From positions 1-23,144 of IMG/VR virus record IMGVR_UViG_3300030117_005266: DNA of 23,144 nt; one strand, 5' to 3'. The notes beneath the pieces are model-generated. The model did no database searches and was not told where the DNA came from. It saw nothing but the letters and a program-made list of their open reading frames with translations. Made by a program: the position numbers and the translations under genes. Of the stretch, positions 1 to 6,065 are shown one piece after another. Every line of letters begins with the position of its first letter. The stretch's first letter is position 1. This DNA is from a virus.

Positions 1-718
1 TGTTACAATCTTGTTCCTCTATCTCTATTGTTTCTGTTGATCCACCTGTTACTATATCTACACTTGTAAGTGTTGCAGTTGTACTTGTTGCATATTCTAT
101 TGCACTATTGGAGTTTGACACTCCTGTTGATACTGTTACACTTGATACTGTTGAACTACCATTTTTGAAGTTTACAGTAGTTGCACCTGTTAATGTATCA
201 CTTCCAGAATTTACACTCAAGTTTGCAAGTACAGGGATATATAACACCTCTTGTGTTTCTCTAAATATCTTTGTGTTATTAATTAGTTTTGTTACACTTC
301 CTTTATGTCTTGTAAGTGTTTGTGTTGTTGCACTATTCGATGAGCTTGTTATATCAAAACCTTCTTCAAAATATCCAACACCATCAAAAGCCAAATAGAT
401 AGAGCTGATAGCATCTAATGCACCATCAGATGGATTTGCCCTAACAGGTGTTGCAGTTGTTTGTACCCAAACATTTACACCATTGCTACCAAACGTACCA
501 CTAAAACTATATGCGATGTAATCTTTAATAAGTTCTCCTATCTCAAATATAACATAGTTGTTATTGCCTACTTCATTCTTTACAAGTTCGTAAGTTGTAG
601 AAGGACTTGCGTTGAAAGCACCACTATATATTGCAAGTGTTAAATTACAACTTGCTAGGTTTGTGTTTTCTATTTTAAGATAGACAGGACTGTTTATATT
701 TATTTTTTCTATTGCCAT
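1..718 (-). CDS. Phage structural protein, 3' part outside window
   Basis: An open frame starts with ATG at 718 (MAIEKININS) and runs without a stop to the left edge, giving 239 residues; the C-terminus is missing. The first ~110 residues look globular (PVYLKIENTNLASC, then EIGELIKDYI). The later part is rich in Ser, Thr, Val and Gly with alternating beta-type patterns (SVTVSTGVSNSNSAIEY), as in virion surface or tail proteins. The start overlaps the stop of the preceding gene (TAATG). It follows a tail-completion-like and a tail-terminator-like gene, so a tail or baseplate protein is the best guess from context. I do not recognise a named family. All codons use the AT-rich pattern of its neighbours. 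Confidence 0.75.
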   Translation of the reverse strand, partial: MAIEKININSPVYLKIENTNLASCNLTLAIYSGAFNASPSTTYELVKNEVGNNNYVIFEIGELIKDYIAYSFSGTFGSNGVNVWVQTTATPVRANPSDGALDAISSIYLAFDGVGYFEEGFDITSSSNSATTQTLTRHKGSVTKLINNTKIFRETQEVLYIPVLANLSVNSGSDTLTGATTVNFKNGSSTVSSVTVSTGVSNSNSAIEYATSTTATLTSVDIVTGGSTETIEIEEQDCN

Positions 719-1203
719 TATAATTCTTTTTCAAAGTCGTTTACAAAGGTTGCTATTAATTCTGGTGGTAATGTTTCAAATCTTTTCTCAAAAGGTTTTG
801 TAAAAAACAAACTGGGTTTTATGCCTTGTTCAAATATTGATCTGGCTATTACATAATTAAGACCTTTTCTTTTTGCAAACCTACCACCCTCTCCTCTTGG
901 TGCTATACCTTTTCTTACAGTCCACTTATCAAAAGCTGAACTAGGTGGTCTTTTGTTTGTGTACTTAAAAGGTGTATCATATTTTTTCTTTGTACCACTA
1001 ACTCCTTGATCTTGATAACTACCATATTCTTCCATTATAAATTGTAATATAAAACCTGTATTGTCAGAAAGTAAATTGTAATCCAATGATTCATAAAGTT
1101 TTTTACTTACATTCTTTTTACCTCTAGTTAGATTTGCTCGTGATTGTTTTATCACATACTTTGCAAAATCATTCAATAATTTTTTTGTTTCTTGAAATTC
1201 CAT
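718..1203 (-). CDS. Tail-completion / HK97 gp10-like minor structural protein (tentative)
   Basis: 161 residues from the ATG at 1203, whose TGATG overlap with the previous stop argues against the TTG two codons upstream. The protein is basic: an N-terminal helix (MEFQETKKLLNDFAKYVIKQ) is followed by a central region rich in Lys, Arg, Gly and Tyr (QDQGVSGTKKKYDTPFKYTN; GIAPRGEGGRFAKRKGLNYV) and a C-terminal helix ending in FVNDFEKEL. The layout of helix, Gly-rich middle and IFEQGIKPSLFFTKPF-like segment resembles HK97 gp10-type head-tail or tail-completion proteins. Its place between a tail-terminator-like gene and another structural gene agrees. The family assignment comes from pattern and context, not from a diagnostic motif. 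Confidence 0.7.
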   Translation of the reverse strand: MEFQETKKLLNDFAKYVIKQSRANLTRGKKNVSKKLYESLDYNLLSDNTGFILQFIMEEYGSYQDQGVSGTKKKYDTPFKYTNKRPPSSAFDKWTVRKGIAPRGEGGRFAKRKGLNYVIARSIFEQGIKPSLFFTKPFEKRFETLPPELIATFVNDFEKEL

Positions 1204-1673
1204 CAGCAAATACTTATATCGTTTTCAATTAATATATCCATAGTACACGCCCAACCACCTAATCTGTTTTCAAACCTTTCATAAAATGGCTCACATACAG
1301 GATCTCCAGATAATTGATATTTTGATGTATATAGTGATCCTCTACGCAGTAAGTGTATGATTTTATTTATGACTGCTAGTTGTGTATTGAGTACATCTTG
1401 TTCATTATCGTTTCCTACAAAAACATCTGTTGTTTCATCTTTGTATTCATTGACAACATCCATAGCCATCAACGTAATATTAAATACCAGAGCTTGTTCT
1501 TGTGCTGTAACTGTATTTACAATAATATGTGAAAGAGGGAATATGGTTTGTTTGGACAAATCTATTTCTGTTATATCTCCAGTTGTTACTGTATTGACAT
1601 TTGGATCAAGCAACAAATTTGTTTTGATTGTATCTGTCAGTTGGTAAAAACCTCTTATTCCTTGGTTACTCAT
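1203..1673 (-). CDS. Tail terminator-like protein (tentative)
   Basis: 156 residues starting with ATG at 1673 inside an ATGA overlap with the stop of the frame-shifted chaperone ORF. The N-terminus (GFYQLTDTIKTNLLLDPNVN) is followed by beta-strand-like stretches, a FNITLMAMDVVNEYKDETTD segment, a long helix (DVLNTQLAVINKIIHLLRRG) and a C-terminal strand with MDILIENDISIC. An alpha/beta protein of this size that measures short strands around one helix is typical of tail terminator/completion proteins that cap long non-contractile or contractile tails. The neighbouring tail chaperone pair and gp10-like gene support this. There is no single diagnostic residue, so the role is inferred from family shape and synteny. 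Confidence 0.65.
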   Translation of the reverse strand: MSNQGIRGFYQLTDTIKTNLLLDPNVNTVTTGDITEIDLSKQTIFPLSHIIVNTVTAQEQALVFNITLMAMDVVNEYKDETTDVFVGNDNEQDVLNTQLAVINKIIHLLRRGSLYTSKYQLSGDPVCEPFYERFENRLGGWACTMDILIENDISIC

Positions 1674-1936
1674 TTATATTTTCTTTTTAATTCTCTTGCT
1701 TCTAATTCGTTTTTCTCTTTCATAAAGGTTAGCATCAACAAACATTCGTGTAAACCTAGTTTAGTGATATTTTCAACTCTTGTAATATCGTATTGACAGA
1801 GGAAGTAAATTTGTCCAATCCATCCATATTTTCCATTAAAGTTTCCAACTGCCGAGATGGCATCTGCTTCTTGTCCTGAAAATAAGACATCATAACTCTC
1901 GATAAGTCTATCCCTAAACGATAAAAAAAAAGCATA
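1670..1936 (-). CDS. Frame-shifted second part of the tail assembly chaperone (T-like ORF without start codon)
   Basis: This frame is open from just after a TAG at 1937-1939 to a TGA at 1670-1672, 88 codons. For about 60 codons it overlaps the end of the chaperone ORF, in the -1 frame. It has no ATG or GTG until near its end, so normal initiation is unlikely. The translation looks like a real protein: ADAISAVGNFNGKYGWIGQI, then a helical QYDITRVENITKLGLHECLL and a charged tail MKEKNELEARELKRKYK. Its stop overlaps the next start as ATGA. Many siphophages make such an extension by -1 frameshifting (lambda G/GT) so that the chaperone can bridge tail tube and tape measure. A run of nine T on the coding strand lies at its 5' end. 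A homopolymer sequencing error is the main alternative. Confidence 0.6.
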   Translation of the reverse strand, partial: YAFFLSFRDRLIESYDVLFSGQEADAISAVGNFNGKYGWIGQIYFLCQYDITRVENITKLGLHECLLMLTFMKEKNELEARELKRKYK

Positions 1937-2406
1937 CTACCGAACACCACATCAAGTGGCATATCTTTCATCAGCTCTTGTCCTTCTCCAGAATATTTTT
2001 GTATAGTGTATTTACCACTAAATGATGTATCTATTGGTCTGTATAGAACTGCCATAGCTTTGTGCATATCATCCCAACTTGAAATGTAAGTATCTAGATC
2101 AACATACTCTCCTAAACTCATATCATCAAGGTTCGGTATAAAACCATACTCTACACCATTCATCATAAATCTTTGTTTGAGTTTTGGTTTCTTATTAAAC
2201 ATATCGCCAAGTATGTTTGTTACTTTTGTAACATCCCTTAATTTCATTCTAAAAGAATCTTTATGTGGTATGCCACAAAATATCTCAATCATTTTAGTTG
2301 CTAGAAAGCTCTCATCTTTGTTTTCTTCTTGAATCTTGTAATACTTTTGATATTGTGAAAGTCTTATTTCTGAAAGTTCTGTAGGAACAATTAATTTAAT
2401 CTTCAT
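1756..2406 (-). CDS. Tail assembly chaperone-like protein (G-like ORF)
   Basis: 216 residues from ATG at 2406; a TTG at 2442 is in frame but overlaps the terminator T-tract and has no ribosome site, so I reject it. The N-terminus MKIKLIVPTELSEIRLSQYQ is the kind of opening seen in Bacteroidetes phage proteins that precede tail genes. The middle has NGVEYGFIPNLDDMSLGEYV, and the end DVVFGSMLFFYRLGIDLSRV followed by a helical tail ending in LQELKISLN. A second, stop-free frame overlaps the last ~60 codons. This two-frame arrangement, placed before tail-completion genes, is the signature of tail assembly chaperones. No terminator separates it from the genes below, so it probably heads the tail operon. 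Confidence 0.65.
   Translation of the reverse strand: MKIKLIVPTELSEIRLSQYQKYYKIQEENKDESFLATKMIEIFCGIPHKDSFRMKLRDVTKVTNILGDMFNKKPKLKQRFMMNGVEYGFIPNLDDMSLGEYVDLDTYISSWDDMHKAMAVLYRPIDTSFSGKYTIQKYSGEGQELMKDMPLDVVFGSMLFFYRLGIDLSRVMMSYFQDKKQMPSRQLETLMENMDGLDKFTSSVNTILQELKISLN
1923..1931 (-). other. Candidate -1 ribosomal frameshift slippery run (T9)
   Basis: The coding strand reads ATG CTT TTT TTT TAT in the chaperone frame, which contains the heptamer T TTT TTT, a perfect XXXYYYZ slippery sequence. A one-base backward slip moves ribosomes into the frame that is open to 1670. The run is at the 5' boundary of that second frame, only two codons after its upstream TAG, which is where a shift would have to happen or later. 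I did not identify a downstream stimulatory pseudoknot. Confidence 0.5.
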
Positions 2407-2437
2407 ATATATATATCGAAATTGAAGATTGATTTTT
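2404..2437 (-). promoter_or_regulatory. Candidate late promoter upstream of the tail operon
   Basis: On the minus strand the sequence reads AAAAAT (2437-2432), 13 bases, then CGATATATATATATG. The same arrangement, with the same 13-base gap, is found upstream of terS (4964-4997). A terminator ends at 2441, only 34 bases before the ATG at 2406, so either a promoter lies here or the tail genes depend on read-through. If the CG ATATATA block acts as the -10 element, the mRNA would be almost leaderless. No TANNTTTG box is present here. Confidence 0.35.
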
Positions 2438-2440
2438 GAC

Positions 2441-2470
2441 AAAAAAAAAGGAGGGCCATTAAACCCTCCT
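2441..2470 (-). terminator. Rho-independent terminator after the 38-residue gene
   Basis: In minus-strand orientation the stem AGGAGGG pairs with CCCTCCT around an 8-base loop (arms 2464-2470 and 2449-2455) and is followed at once by nine T (2449-2441). This is a textbook intrinsic terminator. It ends transcription coming from terS, terL, the PP-loop gene and the small gene at 2497-2613, and separates them from the tail operon that begins at 2406. Confidence 0.85.
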
Positions 2471-2496
2471 CAAACAACTAACTAAAAATTAAAAAT

Positions 2497-2613
2497 CTAC
2501 TTCATCTTCTCGCTATACGGACTTTTTGGAAAGTCCTTACTTAGTATAAATTTAAAATAAATTTCTTTACTTACAAATTCTCTTGTTAGTGGATGTAAAT
2601 ATTTTTGTTTCAT
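2497..2613 (-). CDS. 38-residue basic protein in its own transcription unit
   Basis: A complete small gene: ATG at 2613, TAG at 2497-2499. It begins MKQKYLHPLTREFVSKEIYF and ends in FPKSPYSEKMK; about a quarter of residues are Lys or Arg, and there is no signal peptide or membrane segment. A strong consensus Bacteroidetes promoter sits 21 bases upstream and an intrinsic terminator 27 bases downstream of the stop, so it can be made as a short monocistronic mRNA of about 190 bases. The leader is A-rich (AAAACAAAACAA), as expected for this phylum. A 7-bp hairpin lies inside the coding sequence. I do not know the function; the same short RNA could also act as a regulator. Confidence 0.6.
   Translation of the reverse strand: MKQKYLHPLTREFVSKEIYFKFILSKDFPKSPYSEKMK
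2519..2536. repeat. Perfect 7-bp hairpin inside the small gene
   Basis: GGACTTT TTGG AAAGTCC: seven base pairs with a four-base loop, symmetrical on both strands. It has no T-tract, so it is not itself a terminator. It codes for the DFPKSP part of the 38-residue protein and may stabilise the short transcript ahead of the terminator at 2441-2470. Confidence 0.6.
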
Positions 2614-2633
2614 TTGTTTTGTTTTTATACATA

Positions 2634-2664
2634 CAAATATAGTCTTTTTTCATTAACTGACAAA
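2634..2664 (-). promoter_or_regulatory. Consensus Bacteroidetes promoter (TTTG - 19 bp - TATATTTG)
   Basis: The minus strand has TTTG at 2664-2661, a 19-base spacer, and TATATTTG at 2641-2634, a full match to the -33/-7 consensus used by the main sigma factor of Bacteroidetes. Transcription should start near 2627, about 14 bases before the ATG at 2613. It lies just after the stop of the PP-loop gene. Confidence 0.8.
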
Positions 2665-2681
2665 TCTTAATAACAATTTTT

Positions 2682-3527
2682 TTACAAACCACAGTATCCA
2701 CTATCGCAATCATTGAAATCATCATCGAATAATTCTGCTTGTATATTCCACTCTTTAATTTGTTTGAACGATAAGTTCTTGCTTTTATACCAAACATCTT
2801 TATTGTGTTTGATTTTTTCTTTACTTGCAAACCATTGAATTTTGTTTGGATGCTTTGACCACATTTTTTTTATTAGTAGTGGGTTTTTATGAAAACAACC
2901 TACACAATTATTCATCCAAGCAAATCTTACTGGCTTGTTAATCCAATACTTAATAATTTGATCTTTGTAAATATTATCATTAATCAAAGGGAATACAGGT
3001 TTTTGCCATTCAATCATACCCCACTTGTTTTGTGTTTTTCTTTTACCTATAATAGCTTTCATTTCTAATATACCATTATGATTTGTTTTTGCTAATGTCC
3101 TTTTTGCTCTTGCCTGTTCGTTAGCTCTAAAACCTAATCTAAACTCAGCAGGTTCTCGTATTATTTTTCTCCACCATTCAAATATAGGTTCAAGCTTCAT
3201 TTGTGTAGTGCAATATCTTCTAAGAGGGTCAGGTAATGTTCCTGCTGTATCTAAAACTTTATCAAACGTTTTGCCTGTTACCCAATCAATTTTTTTTCCT
3301 ATATATTGCTCTAAGTCAAGTATTGTATATATGATGGTATCATCTTCTGCTGTTGCTATGAATGGTGCTTGTATTTTATCCTCTACTTGTTTTCTAATTT
3401 TTTTATCTTTAAATTTAGATTTGTTATCCTCTATCCTCACTAAAGCAAATACATAAAAGTCTGCAAGATAATTAGCACTTATATATGCCGAAGTCTTACC
3501 ACCACTTATTAAATTAACTGTTTTCAT
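2682..3527 (-). CDS. PP-loop ATPase, PAPS-reductase-like
   Basis: 281 residues. The PP-loop SGGKTSA is at residues 8-14, the signature of ATP-pyrophosphatase enzymes that adenylate a substrate (PAPS reductase, DndC and tRNA-thiolation relatives). Cysteines occur in RRYCTTQMK, in NNCVGCFHKN and in a terminal CDSGYCGL, compatible with metal or Fe-S binding. Phages of many groups carry such PAPS-reductase-like genes; proven roles are few, and both sulfur metabolism and DNA or tRNA modification are possible. The start overlaps the terL stop as ATGA, so the two are translationally coupled, and a Mom-like protein and a methyltransferase are encoded just before terS. I favour a nucleic-acid modification role as an inference only. 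Confidence 0.75.
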   Translation of the reverse strand: MKTVNLISGGKTSAYISANYLADFYVFALVRIEDNKSKFKDKKIRKQVEDKIQAPFIATAEDDTIIYTILDLEQYIGKKIDWVTGKTFDKVLDTAGTLPDPLRRYCTTQMKLEPIFEWWRKIIREPAEFRLGFRANEQARAKRTLAKTNHNGILEMKAIIGKRKTQNKWGMIEWQKPVFPLINDNIYKDQIIKYWINKPVRFAWMNNCVGCFHKNPLLIKKMWSKHPNKIQWFASKEKIKHNKDVWYKSKNLSFKQIKEWNIQAELFDDDFNDCDSGYCGL

Positions 3528-4690
3528 CTTATTGCATATCTACCTCTATTGGGGTTTTCTAATTGCATCATTAAAGCATATCGAGCTGCATCAATACAGT
3601 CAGGATGTATGCCTGTTGGTTTTTGGATATTGTTTCCCTCTTTGTCTTTATCCCAAACATAACCTTGTAATTCTCTAATTAAATTCTTTGATCTTGATGT
3701 TATGTATATTTCGTTTTGGTTTATTAAGTTGATACCATAGATTACAGAATCTCTACCTTTAGTTACAGGGAATATCTTATGTCCATAGCTTCTAATCTCA
3801 CTTATTGACTTTGGTTCTGCACTATCTGCATAAATGTTTTCTGTGATTTGTTTGTCTTTTAAGAAGTGGCTGATGTCTCTATTTAGCATCCCTTTTCTGT
3901 AAAGCAATTCATCAAATATATAAGCATTGTTCCATTTGTATAATCTTATGAATGTAGATGGATCAACAGAATATCCAAAGTCAAGACCTGCACAAAGAAG
4001 TCTAGCATCACTAGGTATATTATCTATTGACTTCCAATCAGGAATACAAGCACCCTCTAAACTTCCTATCTCTCCTAGTCCATATACTTTCCACCAGTTT
4101 GCCCAGTATATAGATGTCTTTGATTTTACTTTTGCTTTCTCTATTTCTTTTACAATCGTATCGGACAAGCTCTCATTATCTTTGTAGGTAAGTGTAATAA
4201 AGTCTGTATCTTCTTGTCCTATTAATTCTTTATCTACCCAAAACAAATTAGTAGGATTATAGTCAAGCCATATATCTCCAGAAGTTCTTACTGCTAATTG
4301 TTGATAGCTTTCAAAGTCTATATTGTTGCACTCATTCAAAAATAAGTCTGTTCTCCTTGCACCTCTCAACTTGTCAGGTTGATCTGTTGAAAAGAACTCT
4401 ATATAACTGCCTGTACTAAATTCGTATTTTAAGGTACTTCTATTGAACTTTCTCTCATCGTACCTATATGTACCCTTCATAATACTTAGAAAGTCCTTTA
4501 AAGCACCTCTACGCAAGTGAGGGATGCTCTCTGCTACAATGCTTATTTCTTTGTATGGATTTTTGATTGCATAGTCAATCAGGATCATAAGTATTGCAAT
4601 AGTCTTTCCTGCTGAACTACCACCTCTAATAATCTTTATTCTTTTGTCTAATTTTCGTAATCTTTTGACTGCCTGTGTTTGTGTAAACAT
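3524..4690 (-). CDS. terL: Terminase large subunit (ATPase-nuclease DNA packaging motor)
   Basis: 388 residues from ATG at 4690, which overlaps the terS stop (TGATG); a TTG one codon earlier is less likely. Walker A is GGSSAGKT (residues 23-30), Walker B DLFLNE (115-120) with the catalytic Glu, then the coupling region WLDYNP (141-146). The RNase-H-like nuclease follows: GLDFGY with Asp237, YADSAE with Asp289, and HPDCIDAARY with Asp364/Asp367. This is the order and length of the Terminase_3 (PBSX-like) group. The enzyme cuts concatemeric DNA and pumps it into the procapsid. All catalytic acidic residues are present, so the gene looks intact. Confidence 0.95.
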   Translation of the reverse strand: MFTQTQAVKRLRKLDKRIKIIRGGSSAGKTIAILMILIDYAIKNPYKEISIVAESIPHLRRGALKDFLSIMKGTYRYDERKFNRSTLKYEFSTGSYIEFFSTDQPDKLRGARRTDLFLNECNNIDFESYQQLAVRTSGDIWLDYNPTNLFWVDKELIGQEDTDFITLTYKDNESLSDTIVKEIEKAKVKSKTSIYWANWWKVYGLGEIGSLEGACIPDWKSIDNIPSDARLLCAGLDFGYSVDPSTFIRLYKWNNAYIFDELLYRKGMLNRDISHFLKDKQITENIYADSAEPKSISEIRSYGHKIFPVTKGRDSVIYGINLINQNEIYITSRSKNLIRELQGYVWDKDKEGNNIQKPTGIHPDCIDAARYALMMQLENPNRGRYAIR

Positions 4691-4932
4691 CAATCAATAA
4701 ATAATGGTACATCTTCGTTGATGTGTATGTCTTTAGTTTCTTTTGGTCTGCCTACATAATAATTATAGTAAAGCTGAACATACTTATAATCTTTTTTCTT
4801 CAAACCTTCTTTCAATGCTTCATAAGCTAGTGGCTCTAGTGGTTTAAGTTTTTCTATTAGTTGTAGTTCCTCTGTCTTTGGTTTTCTACCTGCACCAATT
4901 CTTTTACCACCATTGTTAATTCTTTTATCCAT
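4690..4932 (-). CDS. terS: Terminase small subunit-like DNA-binding protein
   Basis: 80 residues starting MDKRINNGGKRIGAGRKPKT. The GG-R-GAGRKP motif is a hallmark of small phage terminase proteins and related DNA-binding helix-turn-helix proteins. It is followed by helices (LAYEALKEGLKKKDYKYVQL) and a C-terminal VGRPKETKD with an acidic end. An in-frame TTG at 4956 would add eight residues but lies in a palindrome; the ATG at 4932 is chosen. It is shorter than most TerS proteins, so it may carry only the DNA-recognition and oligomerisation parts. Its stop overlaps the terL start, as is usual for the pair. Confidence 0.8.
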   Translation of the reverse strand: MDKRINNGGKRIGAGRKPKTEELQLIEKLKPLEPLAYEALKEGLKKKDYKYVQLYYNYYVGRPKETKDIHINEDVPLFID

Positions 4933-4943
4933 AATTGAAAAAC

Positions 4944-4957
4944 ATTGATTAATCAAT
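4944..4957. promoter_or_regulatory. 14-bp palindrome before terS
   Basis: ATTGATTAATCAAT is a perfect inverted repeat located 12 bases upstream of the terS ATG and downstream of the candidate late promoter. Such a site between promoter and start could be an operator or the binding site of the small terminase. No protein can be assigned from the sequence. Confidence 0.4.
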
Positions 4958-4963
4958 CTTTTG

Positions 4964-4997
4964 TATATCTATATATCGTAAAATTTAATCAATTTTT
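4964..4997 (-). promoter_or_regulatory. Candidate late promoter upstream of terS
   Basis: The minus strand reads AAAAAT (4997-4992), 13 bases, then CGATATATAGATATA (4978-4964), 31 bases before the terS ATG. It matches the element before the tail operon (2404-2437) in both blocks and in spacing: 14 of the 15 bases in the second block agree. It starts in the stop of the Mom-like gene. The phage-encoded sigma-like factor (8771-9250) is the obvious candidate to recognise it. Confidence 0.35.
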
Positions 4998-5670
4998 AAA
5001 ATAATTCTATTTGTGTATGTGTTTTGTAGCTAGTATCGTAATTTATATTTTGACCTTTGGGATATTTGTAAGTTTTGTATGACATTTTTTCTTTCATTTT
5101 TTTTATTTGTTTTTTTGAACCCAAGAACTTAACATATCTAAATTTACCTTCTTGTTCATCAACAATATAGTTTTGTTCTAGTAATTTTTTTGTATTTGAT
5201 GTACCTAACCTTGAATTAATAGTTCTTTCGTGTATTTCTTTCCCTTGCATATCAATTATTTTTTTTCTCTTTGATGTCAAGCCAGTGTAAATCCAATTAG
5301 TAGCTTGATAAATATAGCCGTGATGTCCATTATTAATATCAGCGTAACTTATCAATACAAGTGGTTTTGGTAATAATTTGAATGTTTGTGCAACAAAAAA
5401 ACTTAAAACATTTTTTTCTAAATTATCATTCACGATTAATCTATTTAATTCTAAAGTTTCAATCTCATATTTACCTGCAAATATTGAATATCCCATATTT
5501 AACATTCTACAAGGTGATCCGTACGTGCATATACCAAATAAATTTTCTTTTGTATATAAACCGAAACTAAATTTTATTAATGGAACTCTTTTTGCATAAT
5601 GTTTATGTAACAACCATTCTTTACATAATTCTTTTTTAATTGATTTTACAAAATATTTTTTCTTAATCAT
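4996..5670 (-). CDS. Mom-like DNA modification protein (GNAT fold)
   Basis: 224 residues. The core matches what I know of Mom-family proteins, named after phage Mu Mom, which modifies adenine to a methylcarbamoyl form and protects phage DNA from restriction: ETLELNRLIVNDNLEKNVLS (about residues 71-90), FKLLPKPLVLISYAD (97-111) and HHGYIYQATNWIYTG (116-130). The C-terminal ~90 residues are lysine-rich and may bind DNA. Mom proteins have a GNAT acetyltransferase fold. The start overlaps the stop of the DnaA-like gene (ATGA). Together with the upstream methyltransferase it forms an antirestriction module next to packaging genes. The exact modification cannot be read from sequence. Confidence 0.75.
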   Translation of the reverse strand: MIKKKYFVKSIKKELCKEWLLHKHYAKRVPLIKFSFGLYTKENLFGICTYGSPCRMLNMGYSIFAGKYEIETLELNRLIVNDNLEKNVLSFFVAQTFKLLPKPLVLISYADINNGHHGYIYQATNWIYTGLTSKRKKIIDMQGKEIHERTINSRLGTSNTKKLLEQNYIVDEQEGKFRYVKFLGSKKQIKKMKEKMSYKTYKYPKGQNINYDTSYKTHTQIELF

Positions 5671-6065
5671 TTATTTTGTGTCATTTTATCTACTTGCTTT
5701 GCTATCTTATCAACATCTTTATTTTTTAAAAAGTTTACTTTGTGTTTTATAAACTCTCTTTTTGCATCATTGTTTAGGTCTTTGAGTTTGAGTGTAATGT
5801 CTAACAACCAGTCTTGTATTCTACTATTGTATTTTTTATGCGTTTCAAAGCTCTTGATGGAATGTAATACTGTTGTATGATTGCCTGATCTACCTTTTTG
5901 TTTGAATAGATTGCCTATTTCTTGTAGTGTCATCTTTTCGTATTTGTATAATATGAATGATAGTAATGATCTTGCTTCTACTACTTCTCTTTTTCTTGTA
6001 TTCTGGAATACATCTACGTTTGCTTTCTTACTTATTTCTTTTGCTATCTTATCTGCTTTACTCAT
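5667..6065 (-). CDS. DnaA domain IV-like DNA-binding protein
   Basis: 132 residues. Residues ~22-75 correspond to the C-terminal DNA-binding domain of DnaA: REVVEARSLLSFILYKY, then the helix-turn-helix MTLQEIGNLFKQKGRSG and the signature NHTTVLHSI (62-70; DHTTVLHA in DnaA). The AAA+ ATPase domain is absent, so it binds DnaA-box-like DNA without being an initiator ATPase. The C-terminus is a lysine-rich helix. Possible roles are recognition of the phage origin, hijacking or blocking of host initiation, or transcription control. It is coupled by ATGA overlaps to the methyltransferase before it and the Mom-like gene after it. Confidence 0.85.
   Translation of the reverse strand: MSKADKIAKEISKKANVDVFQNTRKREVVEARSLLSFILYKYEKMTLQEIGNLFKQKGRSGNHTTVLHSIKSFETHKKYNSRIQDWLLDITLKLKDLNNDAKREFIKHKVNFLKNKDVDKIAKQVDKMTQNK

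Noticed and set aside
108-643. Plus-strand ORFs at the left edge (96 and 60 residues)
   Set aside because: They oppose a continuous minus-strand gene that runs from 718 to the edge with normal codon use; their own translations look random.
2567-2830. Minus-strand ORF of 87 residues overlapping the PP-loop gene and the small gene
   Set aside because: It is in another frame of the conserved PP-loop C-terminus (CDSGYCGL) and crosses the promoter and start of the 38-residue gene; it is a shadow.
2682-3527. Assimilatory sulfate-reduction auxiliary gene
   Set aside because: The PP-loop is present but no other sulfur-assimilation gene is near, and the coupling to terL speaks for another role; kept only as an alternative.
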